Positions 41,051 through 48,899 of a DNA stretch of 64,000 bases are shown one piece after another (position 1 is the stretch's first letter; each line of letters starts with the position of its first letter). The translations under genes and the position numbers were made by a program. The notes under the pieces are model-generated. The model worked only from the letters and a program-made list of their open reading frames with translations, did no database searches and was not told the origin of the DNA. The stretch is taken from NCBI RefSeq assembly GCF_014649795.1, contig NZ_BMTS01000016.1, forward strand, positions 114,492 to 178,491. Direction: 5' to 3'. This DNA comes from Streptomyces melanogenes (GTDB lineage Bacteria > Actinomycetota > Actinomycetes > Streptomycetales > Streptomycetaceae).

Positions 41051-42391
41051 TTACGGGCGCAGATACGCGAGGCCCGGGTGGGCGTCCCGGTAGCCGTCCA
41101 GGAGCCGTCGGGCGACCTGGACCGAGTCGACCAGCGGATGCAGGGCGAAGGCCTTCACCGCCGCCCGCGCCGAGCCGGCCTCGGCGGCCTCCAGGACGCA
41201 CCGCTCGACCGCCTTCACCGCGCTGACCAGGCCCGCCTCGTGGCCGGTCAGCTGGGTCACGGGCACCGGGCGCGGGCCTGACGCGTCCACGCGGCACGGG
41301 ATCTCGACGACCGCCTCGGCGTCGAGGGCGTGCAGCGAGGAGCCGTTGCGCACGTTGAGGATGAGCGTCGCCGGTTCGTCGCGCGCGATGGCCCGCATGA
41401 GCGCCAGGGCGACGTTCTCGTACCCGCCCGACTCCAGGTCGTCGGCGGCGCGCTCGCCCGCGCCCGAGACCTCCCGGTTCTCGGACATGTACGTGGCCTC
41501 GCGCTCGGCGCGGGTGCGGTCCCAGGCGTCCCACGCCTGCTCGCCGTCCGCCACGGTCGCGTAGAAGCGCGCCTGCTGGTCCAGGAGGAAGGCACCGCGG
41601 GTGAGTTCGGCCTGCCGGTACGCGGCGACGGCCTCGCGGTTGAAGTAGTAGTAGTGCAGGTACTCGTTGGGCACCGAGCCCAGCGAGCGCAGCCAGTCGG
41701 CGCCGAAGAGCTTGCCCTCCTCGAACGAGGTCAGCAGCGCGTCGTCCGCGAACAGGCGCGGCAGCACGTCCTGCTCGCCCTCGTAGAGGCCGTGCAGCCA
41801 GCCCAGGTGGTTCAGACCCGCGTAGTCCAGCCGTACGGCGTCGGGGTCGGCGCCGACCGTACGGGCCACGCGGCGGGCCAGGCCGACCGGCGAGTCGCAG
41901 ATGCCGATCACCCGTTCGCCCAGGTGGCGGGCCATGGCCTCGGTGACGAGACCGGCCGGGTTGGTGAAGTTGATGACCCAGGCGCCGGGGGCGACCGCCT
42001 TGATCCGGCGGGCGATCGCGTCCGCCACGGGCACGGTCCGCAGTCCGTACGCCACGCCGCCCGCGCCGACCGTCTCCTGGCCCAGGACGCCCTCGGCGAG
42101 CGCGATCCGCTCGTCGGCCGCCCGGCCCGCCAGGCCCCCGACGCGGATCGCGGAAAAGACGAAGTCGGCGCCGCGCAGGGCCTCGTCGAGGTCGGTGGTG
42201 GCCCGCACTGCGGGCGCGTCCGCGCTGTCGCGGGCCTGGTCGGCGAGGACCTTGGCAATGGCCGCGAGCCGGGCCGCGTCCACGTCGTACAGCGTGACCT
42301 CAGTGACCCGGCCGGGGGCGTGGTCGCGCAGCAAGGCACCGTACACGAGCGGCACGCGGAAACCGCCGCCGCCGAGGATCGTCAGTCGCAT
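41051..42391 (-). CDS. GH4 family 6-phospho-beta-glucosidase-like enzyme
   Basis: The 446-residue enzyme has an N-terminal NAD-binding fold (MRLTILGGGGFRVPLVYGAL), INFTNPAGLVTEAM and GICDSPVGLARR, the Cys/metal motif of family GH4. NHLGWLHGLYEGEQD follows. GH4 enzymes use NAD+ and a divalent metal to cleave 6-phospho-glycosides by a redox/elimination mechanism. The sugar specificity is inferred from overall similarity. It is followed on the plus side by the small ORF and precedes the marP-like gene by 45 bases on the same strand; cotranscription with it is possible. Confidence 0.88.
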   Translation of the reverse strand: MRLTILGGGGFRVPLVYGALLRDHAPGRVTEVTLYDVDAARLAAIAKVLADQARDSADAPAVRATTDLDEALRGADFVFSAIRVGGLAGRAADERIALAEGVLGQETVGAGGVAYGLRTVPVADAIARRIKAVAPGAWVINFTNPAGLVTEAMARHLGERVIGICDSPVGLARRVARTVGADPDAVRLDYAGLNHLGWLHGLYEGEQDVLPRLFADDALLTSFEEGKLFGADWLRSLGSVPNEYLHYYYFNREAVAAYRQAELTRGAFLLDQQARFYATVADGEQAWDAWDRTRAEREATYMSENREVSGAGERAADDLESGGYENVALALMRAIARDEPATLILNVRNGSSLHALDAEAVVEIPCRVDASGPRPVPVTQLTGHEAGLVSAVKAVERCVLEAAEAGSARAAVKAFALHPLVDSVQVARRLLDGYRDAHPGLAYLRP

Positions 42392-42436
42392 TCCGGCCTC
42401 TTCCGGGAGTCGGGGGTCAGCGGGGCGGGCCCGCGG

Positions 42437-43657
42437 TCACAGGGCGCACTGCTGGCTGTCGACCTGCTGGTTGGCGGTGCGGCCCAGTTCGATGTCCTCG
42501 CGGATCTCGCCGGCCGTCAGCGCGTACCCGGTGTTGGGGTCGTCGAGGGACTTGGCGAAGACCACTCCGTAGACCTTGCCGTCGGGGGTGAGGAGGGGGC
42601 CGCCGGAGTTGCCCGGGCGGACCGTGGTGAACAGCGAGTAGACCTCGCGGGTGACCGTGCCGCGGTGGTAGATGTCCGGGCCCGGCGGGGTGATCCGGCC
42701 GCGGACGCGCGCGGCGCGCACGTCGTACGGCTGGTCCTCGGGGAAGCCCGCGACGATCGCGCCGCTGCCGCTGTGCGCCGCCTGGGAGGAGAAGCGCAGC
42801 ACCGGGGCCTTCAGGTCGGGCACGTCCAGGACCGCGATGTCGCGGCGCCAGTCGTAGACCACCACCGTCGCGTCGTACGTCCGCCCCTGGCCGCCTATCT
42901 GGATCTTCGGGTCCGTCACACCGCCCACTACGTGGGCGTTGGTCATCACACGGCGCTCGGCGAAGACGAAGCCGGTGCCCTCCAGGCGCTTGCCGCAGCT
43001 CGGCGCGGTGCCGGTGACCTTGACGATCGAGCGCTTGGCCTGGGCCGCCACGGGGCTGGTCGCCAGCGCCTGGTCGGGCGGCGGGACCTTGGTGATCGAC
43101 TCGTTGGTGAACGGGGCGAAGACCTGCGGCAGCCCGTTCTGCGCCAGCATGGAGGAGAAGTCCGAGAACCAGGTGTACGCCTGCTTGGGCATCGCCTTGT
43201 CGACGCCGCGCAGGATCTGGGAGTCGTTGACCGCCCGTCCCAGCGCGTTCCCCCTGCTCGACGACTGGGGGTCGGCCAGCGGGGAGAGCGCGGTGCCGAT
43301 CAGCCAGGCGACCAGGAGCATCGCCACGACGTTGACCAGTGCGCCGCCCGTGGCGTCCAGGGCACGCGCGGGCGACCAGGTGATGTGCTGGCGCAGTTTG
43401 TTGCCCAGGTGCGTGGTGAAGGCCTGGCCGACGGAGGCGCAGACGATCACGACCACGACCGCGACGATCGCGGCGGTGGTCGACACGTCACGCTTGTCGG
43501 TCAGCTGGTCCCAGATGACCGGGAGCAGATACACGGCGATGAGACCGCCGCCGAGGAAGCCGATCACCGACAGGATGCCCACGACGAAGCCCTGGCGGTA
43601 GCCGACGATCGCGAACCACACGGCGGCGACCAGCAACAGGATGTCCAGCACGTTCAC
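42437..43657 (-). CDS. MarP-like membrane serine protease (CvpA + trypsin-like domain)
   Basis: The 406-residue protein starts MNVLDILLLVAAVWFAIVGY with four helices of a CvpA/colicin V domain (to about residue 125). A trypsin-like domain follows: His in MTNAHVVGG, Asp in DIAVLDVPD, Ser in RPGNSGGPLL. Cys in PSCGKR and in the C-terminal SQQCAL may form the disulphide known to control MarP. Orthologous M. tuberculosis MarP protects against acid stress. The same-strand neighbours downstream (GH4) and upstream (CoA-type Nudix) lie within 45 and 12 bases. Confidence 0.9.
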   Translation of the reverse strand: MNVLDILLLVAAVWFAIVGYRQGFVVGILSVIGFLGGGLIAVYLLPVIWDQLTDKRDVSTTAAIVAVVVVIVCASVGQAFTTHLGNKLRQHITWSPARALDATGGALVNVVAMLLVAWLIGTALSPLADPQSSSRGNALGRAVNDSQILRGVDKAMPKQAYTWFSDFSSMLAQNGLPQVFAPFTNESITKVPPPDQALATSPVAAQAKRSIVKVTGTAPSCGKRLEGTGFVFAERRVMTNAHVVGGVTDPKIQIGGQGRTYDATVVVYDWRRDIAVLDVPDLKAPVLRFSSQAAHSGSGAIVAGFPEDQPYDVRAARVRGRITPPGPDIYHRGTVTREVYSLFTTVRPGNSGGPLLTPDGKVYGVVFAKSLDDPNTGYALTAGEIREDIELGRTANQQVDSQQCAL

Positions 43658-43669
43658 GGGCCCACCCTG

Positions 43670-44530
43670 TCACGCGTGCCAGTCGAGCGGGACCCGCCTG
43701 GTGCGATCCCAGGGGCGCTCCCAGCCCGCGAAGTGCAGCAACCGGTCGATCACCCCGGCCGTGAAGCCCCAGACGAGGGCGGATTCGACCAGAAAGGCCG
43801 GTCCTGCGTGGCCCCTCGGGTGCACGGCGGTGGCCCGGTTGGCCGGGTCCGTGAGATCCGCCACGGGGACGGTGAAGACCCGGGCGGTCTCCCCCGCGTC
43901 CACCGCGCGCACCGCCGTCGGCTCGCGCCACCAGCCCAGGACAGGGGTCACCACGAAACCGCTCACCGGGATGTAGAGCCGGGGCAGCACGCCGAAGATC
44001 TGTACCCCTTCGGGGTCCAGGCCGGTCTCCTCCTCGGCCTCGCGCAGGGCGGCGCGCAGCGGGCCTGTGGTCTGCGGGTCGCCGTCCTCGGGGTCGAGGG
44101 CGCCGCCCGGGAAGGAGGGCTGGCCGCCGTGCGAGCGCAGCTGGCTGGCGCGCTCCATGAGCAGCAGCTCGGGCCCGGCCGGGCCGTCGCCGAAGAGGAT
44201 CAGCACCGCGGACTGGCGCCCGGCACCGCTCTCGGGCGGCAGGAAGCGGCTGAGCTGGAGGGGCTCGATCCGGTCGGCCGCGCGCGCGACGGGGTCGAGC
44301 CACTCGGGCAGGCCGTCACGGCTCACGGCGGGGCCGTGGAGGCCCTGGGGGCCGCCGCCGGGGCCCCGGTGCCCGTCGGGCACGGCGGCGCCGCCCGCAC
44401 CGCTCCCGTACCTCTCGTACGTCCTGCTGGTGTCACTCGTCTTGCTGGTGTCACTCGCGTGCGTCATAGGCACCCCCGTCGTCCACCGGTCACAACGTCC
44501 GGGACGGTCGCGTTCGTTCCGTCCGGTCAT
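43670..44530 (-). CDS. Nudix hydrolase (CoA pyrophosphatase-like, NudL type)
   Basis: The Nudix box is GGALDPEDGD...AALREAEEETGL, in a 286-residue frame beginning MTGRNERDRPGRCDRW. The ATG at 44467 (MTHASDTSKTSDTS) would remove a leader rich in Arg. The middle carries a Thr/Ser repeat (SKTSDTSRTYERY) with an internal DNA repeat. NPTQEL-like substrate motifs are absent, but the position and SQLRSHGGQPSFPGG match the CoA-hydrolase subgroup (LRSHAGQxAFPGG). It is expected to cleave CoA or acyl-CoA to 3',5'-ADP and phosphopantetheine. It sits between marP and nth, all on the minus strand. Confidence 0.82.
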   Translation of the reverse strand: MTGRNERDRPGRCDRWTTGVPMTHASDTSKTSDTSRTYERYGSGAGGAAVPDGHRGPGGGPQGLHGPAVSRDGLPEWLDPVARAADRIEPLQLSRFLPPESGAGRQSAVLILFGDGPAGPELLLMERASQLRSHGGQPSFPGGALDPEDGDPQTTGPLRAALREAEEETGLDPEGVQIFGVLPRLYIPVSGFVVTPVLGWWREPTAVRAVDAGETARVFTVPVADLTDPANRATAVHPRGHAGPAFLVESALVWGFTAGVIDRLLHFAGWERPWDRTRRVPLDWHA

Positions 44531-44540
44531 CCGCGATCCG

Positions 44541-45686
44541 TCATCCGGCCGCCAGCGGCGGGGCCGGGAGCCCCGGGTAGTCCGGGGGCGGGGAGAGCCG
44601 CTGGCCGGGGAAGCCGCCCTTCTCGTACTTCAGGAGCTTCTTGGCCTTGTCCGGGTCCGTCTCGCCCTCCCCGTACGCCGGGCAGAGCGGGGCGATGGGG
44701 CAGGCGCCGCAGGCGGGCTTGCGGGCGTGGCAGATGCGGCGGCCGTGGAAGACGACGCGGTGCGAGAGCATCGTCCACTCGCTCTTGGGGAAGATCTCGG
44801 CGACGACGGCCTCGACCTTGACCGGGTCCTCCTCGTCCGTCCACTTCCAGCGGCGGACCAGCCGGCCGAAGTGCGTGTCGACGGTGATGCCGGGGACGCC
44901 GAAGGCGTTGCCCAGCACCACGTTCGCCGTCTTGCGGCCGACTCCGGGGAGCTTCACCAGGTCCTCGAGGCGGCCCGGGACGTTGCCCCCGAAGTCGTCG
45001 CGGAGGGCGGCGGCGAGCCCCATGATCGACTTGGTCTTGGCGCGGAAGAACCCGGTCGGCCGGATCAGCTGCTCAACCGCCTCCGGGTCGGCCGCGGCCA
45101 GGTCCTCGGGGGTCGGATACGCGGCGAACAGCGCGGGCGTGGTCTGGTTGACCCGCAGGTCGGTCGTCTGCGCGGACAGGACGGTCGCGACCAGCAGCTC
45201 GAAGGGGTTGCGGAAGTCGAGCTCCGGGTGGGCGTACGGATACACGTCCGCCAGCTCGCGGTTGATCCGGCGGGCGCGGCGGACCATGGAGAGGTGGGAC
45301 TCGGGCTTGGCGGGCTTGGTGGGCCGGGCGGGGATGGTCTTCGCGGCCTTGGCGACCTTGGCGCTTTGCGCGGTCTTCGCGGGCTTGGCCGGGGCCTGCT
45401 TGGCGGGAGCCTTCTTTGCCGCGGTCTCCTTGGCGGCCTTCGCGGGCACTGCCTTCTTTGCTGCGGCCTTCTTCGCCACGGTCTTCTTCACCGCCTTCTT
45501 GGGCGTGCCCGGGGTGGCCGACGCGCCCGGGGAGGGCGCGGGCGCCGACGCGGCCCGATTGGCCGATTCTGACTCTTTTGTGGCTTTTTTCAGATTAGCT
45601 GCGGGCTGTTCGCCCACAGCGGAATCGCTGCCTGCGGACACTCTTGTGGCCGCCCTGGCCTGCGCTCTCACCGGCGAATTGGACAC
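44541..45686 (-). CDS. nth: Endonuclease III with lysine-rich N-terminal extension
   Basis: The HhH-GPD core spans about residues 137-345: LPGVGRKTANVV (hairpin with catalytic Lys), TVDTHFGR (catalytic Asp) and a 4Fe-4S cluster CHARKPACGACPIAPLC. The N-terminal ~130 residues are unusual: Ala/Lys/Pro low complexity with many AKK/KKA repeats (KKAVKKTVAKKAAAKK), like a histone H1-type tail. The repeat could bind DNA or arise by slippage. An internal start after the tail (near SMVRRARRINRELADVYP) is conceivable, so the full length is uncertain. The enzyme excises oxidised pyrimidines. Confidence 0.9.
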   Translation of the reverse strand: MSNSPVRAQARAATRVSAGSDSAVGEQPAANLKKATKESESANRAASAPAPSPGASATPGTPKKAVKKTVAKKAAAKKAVPAKAAKETAAKKAPAKQAPAKPAKTAQSAKVAKAAKTIPARPTKPAKPESHLSMVRRARRINRELADVYPYAHPELDFRNPFELLVATVLSAQTTDLRVNQTTPALFAAYPTPEDLAAADPEAVEQLIRPTGFFRAKTKSIMGLAAALRDDFGGNVPGRLEDLVKLPGVGRKTANVVLGNAFGVPGITVDTHFGRLVRRWKWTDEEDPVKVEAVVAEIFPKSEWTMLSHRVVFHGRRICHARKPACGACPIAPLCPAYGEGETDPDKAKKLLKYEKGGFPGQRLSPPPDYPGLPAPPLAAG

Positions 45687-45801
45687 CCGGCCAGCCTAAA
45701 GCCACGCACTGACATCCGCCCCGGCCACAGCGAATCACCACCCCAATCGGCCCCCTGCCGCACAGTCCGGCGCTCCGGTGCGTCATCCTTGTGATTACCC
45801 G

Positions 45802-45817
45802 TGTGATTGATCGCACT
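45802..45817. promoter_or_regulatory. Candidate Crp-binding palindrome upstream of crp
   Basis: TGTGATTGATCGCACT fits the TGTGA-N6-TCACA pattern with one half degraded. It lies 64 bases before the crp GTG. Negative or positive autoregulation is inference only. Confidence 0.4.
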
Positions 45818-45880
45818 GTTTACCCCGTCCGGCAAAATGGGCAGCACGGTCCCCTGTACCGGTCGACAAGGAGAGAACTC

Positions 45881-46555
45881 GTGGACGACGTTCTGCGGCG
45901 CGCCCCGCTCTTCGCGGCGCTCGATGATGAGCAGGCCGCGGAGCTCCGCGCCTCGATGAGTGAGGTGACGCTCGCCCGCGGCGACGCCCTCTTCCACGAG
46001 GGCGACCCCGGCGACCGCCTCTACGTGGTCACCGAAGGCAAGGTCAAGCTCCACCGCACTTCCCCCGACGGCCGCGAGAACATGCTGGCGGTCCTCGGCC
46101 CCGGCGAGCTCATCGGCGAGCTGTCCCTCTTCGACCCGGGCCCGCGCACCGCCACCGCGACCGCGCTCACCGAGGTCAAGCTGCTGGGCCTGGGCCACGG
46201 CGACCTTCAGCCCTGGCTGAACGCGCGGCCCGAGGTGGCCACCGCCCTGCTGCGCGCCGTCGCCCGCCGACTGCGCAAGACCAACGACCAGATGTCCGAC
46301 CTGGTCTTCTCCGACGTCCCGGGCCGCGTCGCCCGCGCGCTCCTCGACCTGTCGCGCCGCTTCGGCGTGCAGTCGGAGGAGGGCATCCACGTCGTGCACG
46401 ACCTGACGCAGGAAGAGCTGGCCCAGCTGGTCGGCGCCTCCCGCGAGACGGTGAACAAGGCCCTCGCCGACTTCGCCCAGCGCGGCTGGCTGCGCCTCGA
46501 AGCCCGTGCGGTGATCCTGCTCGACGTCGAGCGGCTCGCCAAGCGCTCGCGCTGA
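45881..46555 (+). CDS. crp: Crp/Fnr-family cAMP receptor protein
   Basis: The GTG at 45881 with AAGGAGAG upstream gives 224 residues. A cyclic-nucleotide domain (LFHEGDPGDRLYVVTEGKVKL; PGELIGELSLFDPGPRTATATA with the GEL and RTATATA phosphate-cassette pattern) precedes an HTH (LTQEELAQLVGASRETVNKAL). This is the housekeeping Crp of streptomycetes (SCO3571, from memory), which controls germination and antibiotic production. A GC hairpin follows. It is divergent from nth over about 190 bases. Confidence 0.95.
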   Translation: MDDVLRRAPLFAALDDEQAAELRASMSEVTLARGDALFHEGDPGDRLYVVTEGKVKLHRTSPDGRENMLAVLGPGELIGELSLFDPGPRTATATALTEVKLLGLGHGDLQPWLNARPEVATALLRAVARRLRKTNDQMSDLVFSDVPGRVARALLDLSRRFGVQSEEGIHVVHDLTQEELAQLVGASRETVNKALADFAQRGWLRLEARAVILLDVERLAKRSR

Positions 46556-46585
46556 TACGGCCGTTCACCTGCGCGTTCGTACGTG

Positions 46586-46619
46586 ACGGGGCCCGTCTCC
46601 CTCGGGAGGCGGGCCCCGT
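46586..46619 (+). terminator. GC-hairpin terminator after crp
   Basis: Arms ACGGGGCCCG (46586-46595) and CGGGCCCCGT (46610-46619) with an inner TCCC/GGGA pair lie about 30 bases past the crp stop. There is no U-tract. Confidence 0.65.
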
Positions 46620-46762
46620 TGTCAGTGGTCGGTCCTAGTCTGTGGATACGTGGCAGACACCACGCGGCTGCTTGACAAGTGCACCGTGGAAATAGGCGAG
46701 TTACGGGCGGGCGGGCGACCCGGCCGTACGACCTGGCGGCCCCGCCCCAGCAGCCCCTGCGG

Positions 46763-47593
46763 TCAGATCAACCCGTGCTCGCTCAGATACTCCAGCTGCG
46801 CGCGTACGGAGAGCTCGGCCGCCGGCCACAGCGAGCGGTCGACGTCCGCGTAGACGCGGCCCACCACGTCCGCCGCCGTGGTGAAGCCGTTCTCCACCGC
46901 CGTCTCCACCTGGGCCAGCCGGTGGGCGCGGTGGGCGAGGTAGAACTCGATGGCACCCTGCGCGTCGTCGAGGACCGGACCGTGCCCGGGCAGCACGGTG
47001 TGGACGCCGTCGTCGACCGCGAGCGAGCGCAGCCGCCGCAGTGAGTCGAGGTAGTCGCCGAGGCGGCCGTCGGGGTGCGCCACGACGGTGGTGCCGCGCC
47101 CGAGGACCGTGTCCCCCGTCAGCACGGCCCGGTCGGCGGGGAGATGGAAGCACAGGGAGTCGGCGGTGTGGCCGGGGGTGGGCACCACCCACATCTCCAG
47201 GCCGCCGGTGGTGATCACGTCGCCGGCGCCGAGCCCCTCGTCCCCGAGGCGCAACGCCGGGTCCAGCGCGCGTACATGCGTGCGCGTCAGCTCCGCGAAG
47301 CGGGCGGCGCCCTCGGCGTGGTCGGGGTGGCCGTGGGTGAGCAGAGTGAGGGCGACCCGCTTGCCCATCCGCTCGGCGGTGGCGACCACGTTCCGCAGGT
47401 GGGCGTCGTCGAGCGGTCCTGGGTCGACGACGACGGCGAGGTCGGAGTCGGGCTCGGCGACGATCCAGGTGTTGGTGCCGTCGAGGGTCATCGCGGAGGG
47501 GTTGGGCGCGAGGACGTTGACGGTACGGGTCGTGGCGGGGCCGGACAGCACCCCGCCGCGGGGCTGGCCGGGGAGGGCCGCGGCTTCGGTCAC
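46763..47593 (-). CDS. Metallo-beta-lactamase-fold hydrolase
   Basis: The GTG at 47593 (VTEAAALPGQPRGGVLSG) gives 276 residues; an earlier in-frame start at 47650 would overlap the Nudix gene. The zinc motif LTLLTHGHPDHAEG, PTPGHTADSLCFHL, LTGDTVLG and VLPGHGPV are all present. The family includes glyoxalase II-like and RNase-like hydrolases; no specific substrate is evident. A helical C-terminal domain (FTTAADVVGRVYADVDRSLW) resembles the LACTB2-type tail. Its start lies 47 bases beyond the stop of the same-strand Nudix gene, so an operon is likely. Confidence 0.85.
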   Translation of the reverse strand: MTEAAALPGQPRGGVLSGPATTRTVNVLAPNPSAMTLDGTNTWIVAEPDSDLAVVVDPGPLDDAHLRNVVATAERMGKRVALTLLTHGHPDHAEGAARFAELTRTHVRALDPALRLGDEGLGAGDVITTGGLEMWVVPTPGHTADSLCFHLPADRAVLTGDTVLGRGTTVVAHPDGRLGDYLDSLRRLRSLAVDDGVHTVLPGHGPVLDDAQGAIEFYLAHRAHRLAQVETAVENGFTTAADVVGRVYADVDRSLWPAAELSVRAQLEYLSEHGLI

Positions 47594-47639
47594 GCGGGGA
47601 CACCTTCCATGGAGAGCGGGGGCGTGGTGGCGAAGGGGG

Positions 47640-48506
47640 TCACGAAGCACCCCCGCCGGAGCGGATGCGCTTGGTGAACTCGTCGTGCCCGGGCCAGCTC
47701 AGCACGATCTCACCGTCGTCGCCGAGACTCGCCTTCGCCAGTACGGGGGTGAGGTCGCGGGTCGCCGAGGCGGCGAGGACGTCGGCGGGGGCGGCGTACG
47801 GGAGGAGGGCGCGCAGGGTCGAGACGGTCGGGGGCATCATCAGGAGCTCGCCCCCGTCGTACCCGGCCGTGGCCTCGGCGGGCCGGATCCACACCGTCCG
47901 GTCGGCTTCGGTGGAGGCGTTGCGGGTGCGCTGGCCCTCGGGGAGCGCGGCGACGAAGAACCACGTGTCGTACCGCTTGGGCTCGAACTCCGGGGTGATC
48001 CAGCGGGCCCACGCGCCGAGCAGGTCCGAGCGCAGGACCAGGCCGCGGCGGTCGAGGAACTCGGCGAAGGAGAGGTCGCGGGTGACGAGGGCCTGGCGGT
48101 CGGCCTCCCAGTCGTCGCCGGTGGTGTCGCGTACGACGCTGTCGGCGTCGGGCCCGGCGAGGAGGACTCCGGCCTCCTCGTACGTCTCGCGGACAGCCGC
48201 GCAGACGATGGCCTGGGCGTCGTCCGCGCCCACGCCCAGGCGGGCCGCCCAGGTCTCCCGGCTGGGCCCGGCCCACCCGATCCGGCGGGCGTCGTCCCGG
48301 GGGTCCACGCCGCCGCCGGGGTAGGCGTAGGCGCCGCCGGCGAAGGCCATGGAGGCGCGGCGGCGCAGCATGTGCACGGCGAGCGGCCCGCTGCGGAGCA
48401 GCATGACGGTGGCGGCGCGGCGGGGCTGCACGGGGGTGAGTTCGCCGTGGGCTAGGGCGCGGATGCGGTCGGGCCATTCCGGCGGGTACCACTGACCATT
48501 GGGCAT
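47640..48506 (-). CDS. Nudix hydrolase
   Basis: The 288-residue protein has a Nudix box split by an insert: GGGVDPRDDARRIGW...AAVRETYEEAGVLL, a pattern seen in larger Nudix enzymes near MBL-fold genes. FEPKRYDTWFFVAAL and GGELLMMPPTVSTL are conserved extra segments, as in the peroxisomal NUDT19-like group. Substrate unknown; CoA derivatives or nucleotide sugars are candidates. It is probably first gene of a minus-strand pair with the MBL hydrolase. The upstream gap (48507-48899) is filled by a dispersed repeat. Confidence 0.82.
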   Translation of the reverse strand: MPNGQWYPPEWPDRIRALAHGELTPVQPRRAATVMLLRSGPLAVHMLRRRASMAFAGGAYAYPGGGVDPRDDARRIGWAGPSRETWAARLGVGADDAQAIVCAAVRETYEEAGVLLAGPDADSVVRDTTGDDWEADRQALVTRDLSFAEFLDRRGLVLRSDLLGAWARWITPEFEPKRYDTWFFVAALPEGQRTRNASTEADRTVWIRPAEATAGYDGGELLMMPPTVSTLRALLPYAAPADVLAASATRDLTPVLAKASLGDDGEIVLSWPGHDEFTKRIRSGGGAS

Positions 48507-48599
48507 GGCCGGAGGCTATCCCCTGACGCGCGCGTGTTCGAGCCCCCACCTCTCCCCCGTGGCTGCGCCCCGGCCCCCTTGTTCACCTGCAGCCCGGTG

Positions 48600-48795
48600 G
48601 GGGCTGGTCGCGCAGTTCCCCGCGCCCCTGAGATGCGCCCCTCCGGGGCGCCCAGGGGGATGCCGCGCAGCCGCATTCTTAGGGGCGCGGGGAACTGCGC
48701 GACCAGTTGGGGACGGCCCGCAGACGAACGGGGTCCCAGGGGCGAAGCCCCCCTCCCGCCCCCGGAGGGTTTAGGGAAGGGGCGGGGTGGGGGCA
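48600..48795 (-). repeat. Long dispersed intergenic repeat, minus orientation
   Basis: A perfect 26-bp inverted repeat (48604-48629 and 48681-48706) encloses a smaller hairpin (GCGCCCCTCCGGGGCGC), then GCCCGCAGACGAAC and an element GGGCGAAGCCCCC, then a CCGGAGGGTTTAGGGAAGG block. This is the reverse complement, element by element, of 37203-37480. The 48507-48899 gap contains no gene and must hold promoters for the divergent Nudix and protease genes. Confidence 0.78.
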
Positions 48796-48899
48796 ACTCC
48801 GCCGGATCACGGCGCGCGCCCCTTTATGTCGGGCAAACACCCTTCTGCCGTCCTTCTCACCCCGTCCTCAGACGGCTCTCATCCAGCGCCGCGAAGGTA

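Noticed and set aside
43670..44530. Internal gene from Ser/Thr repeats near the Nudix N-terminus
   Set aside because: The repeat is low complexity within one frame; no separate start or motif.
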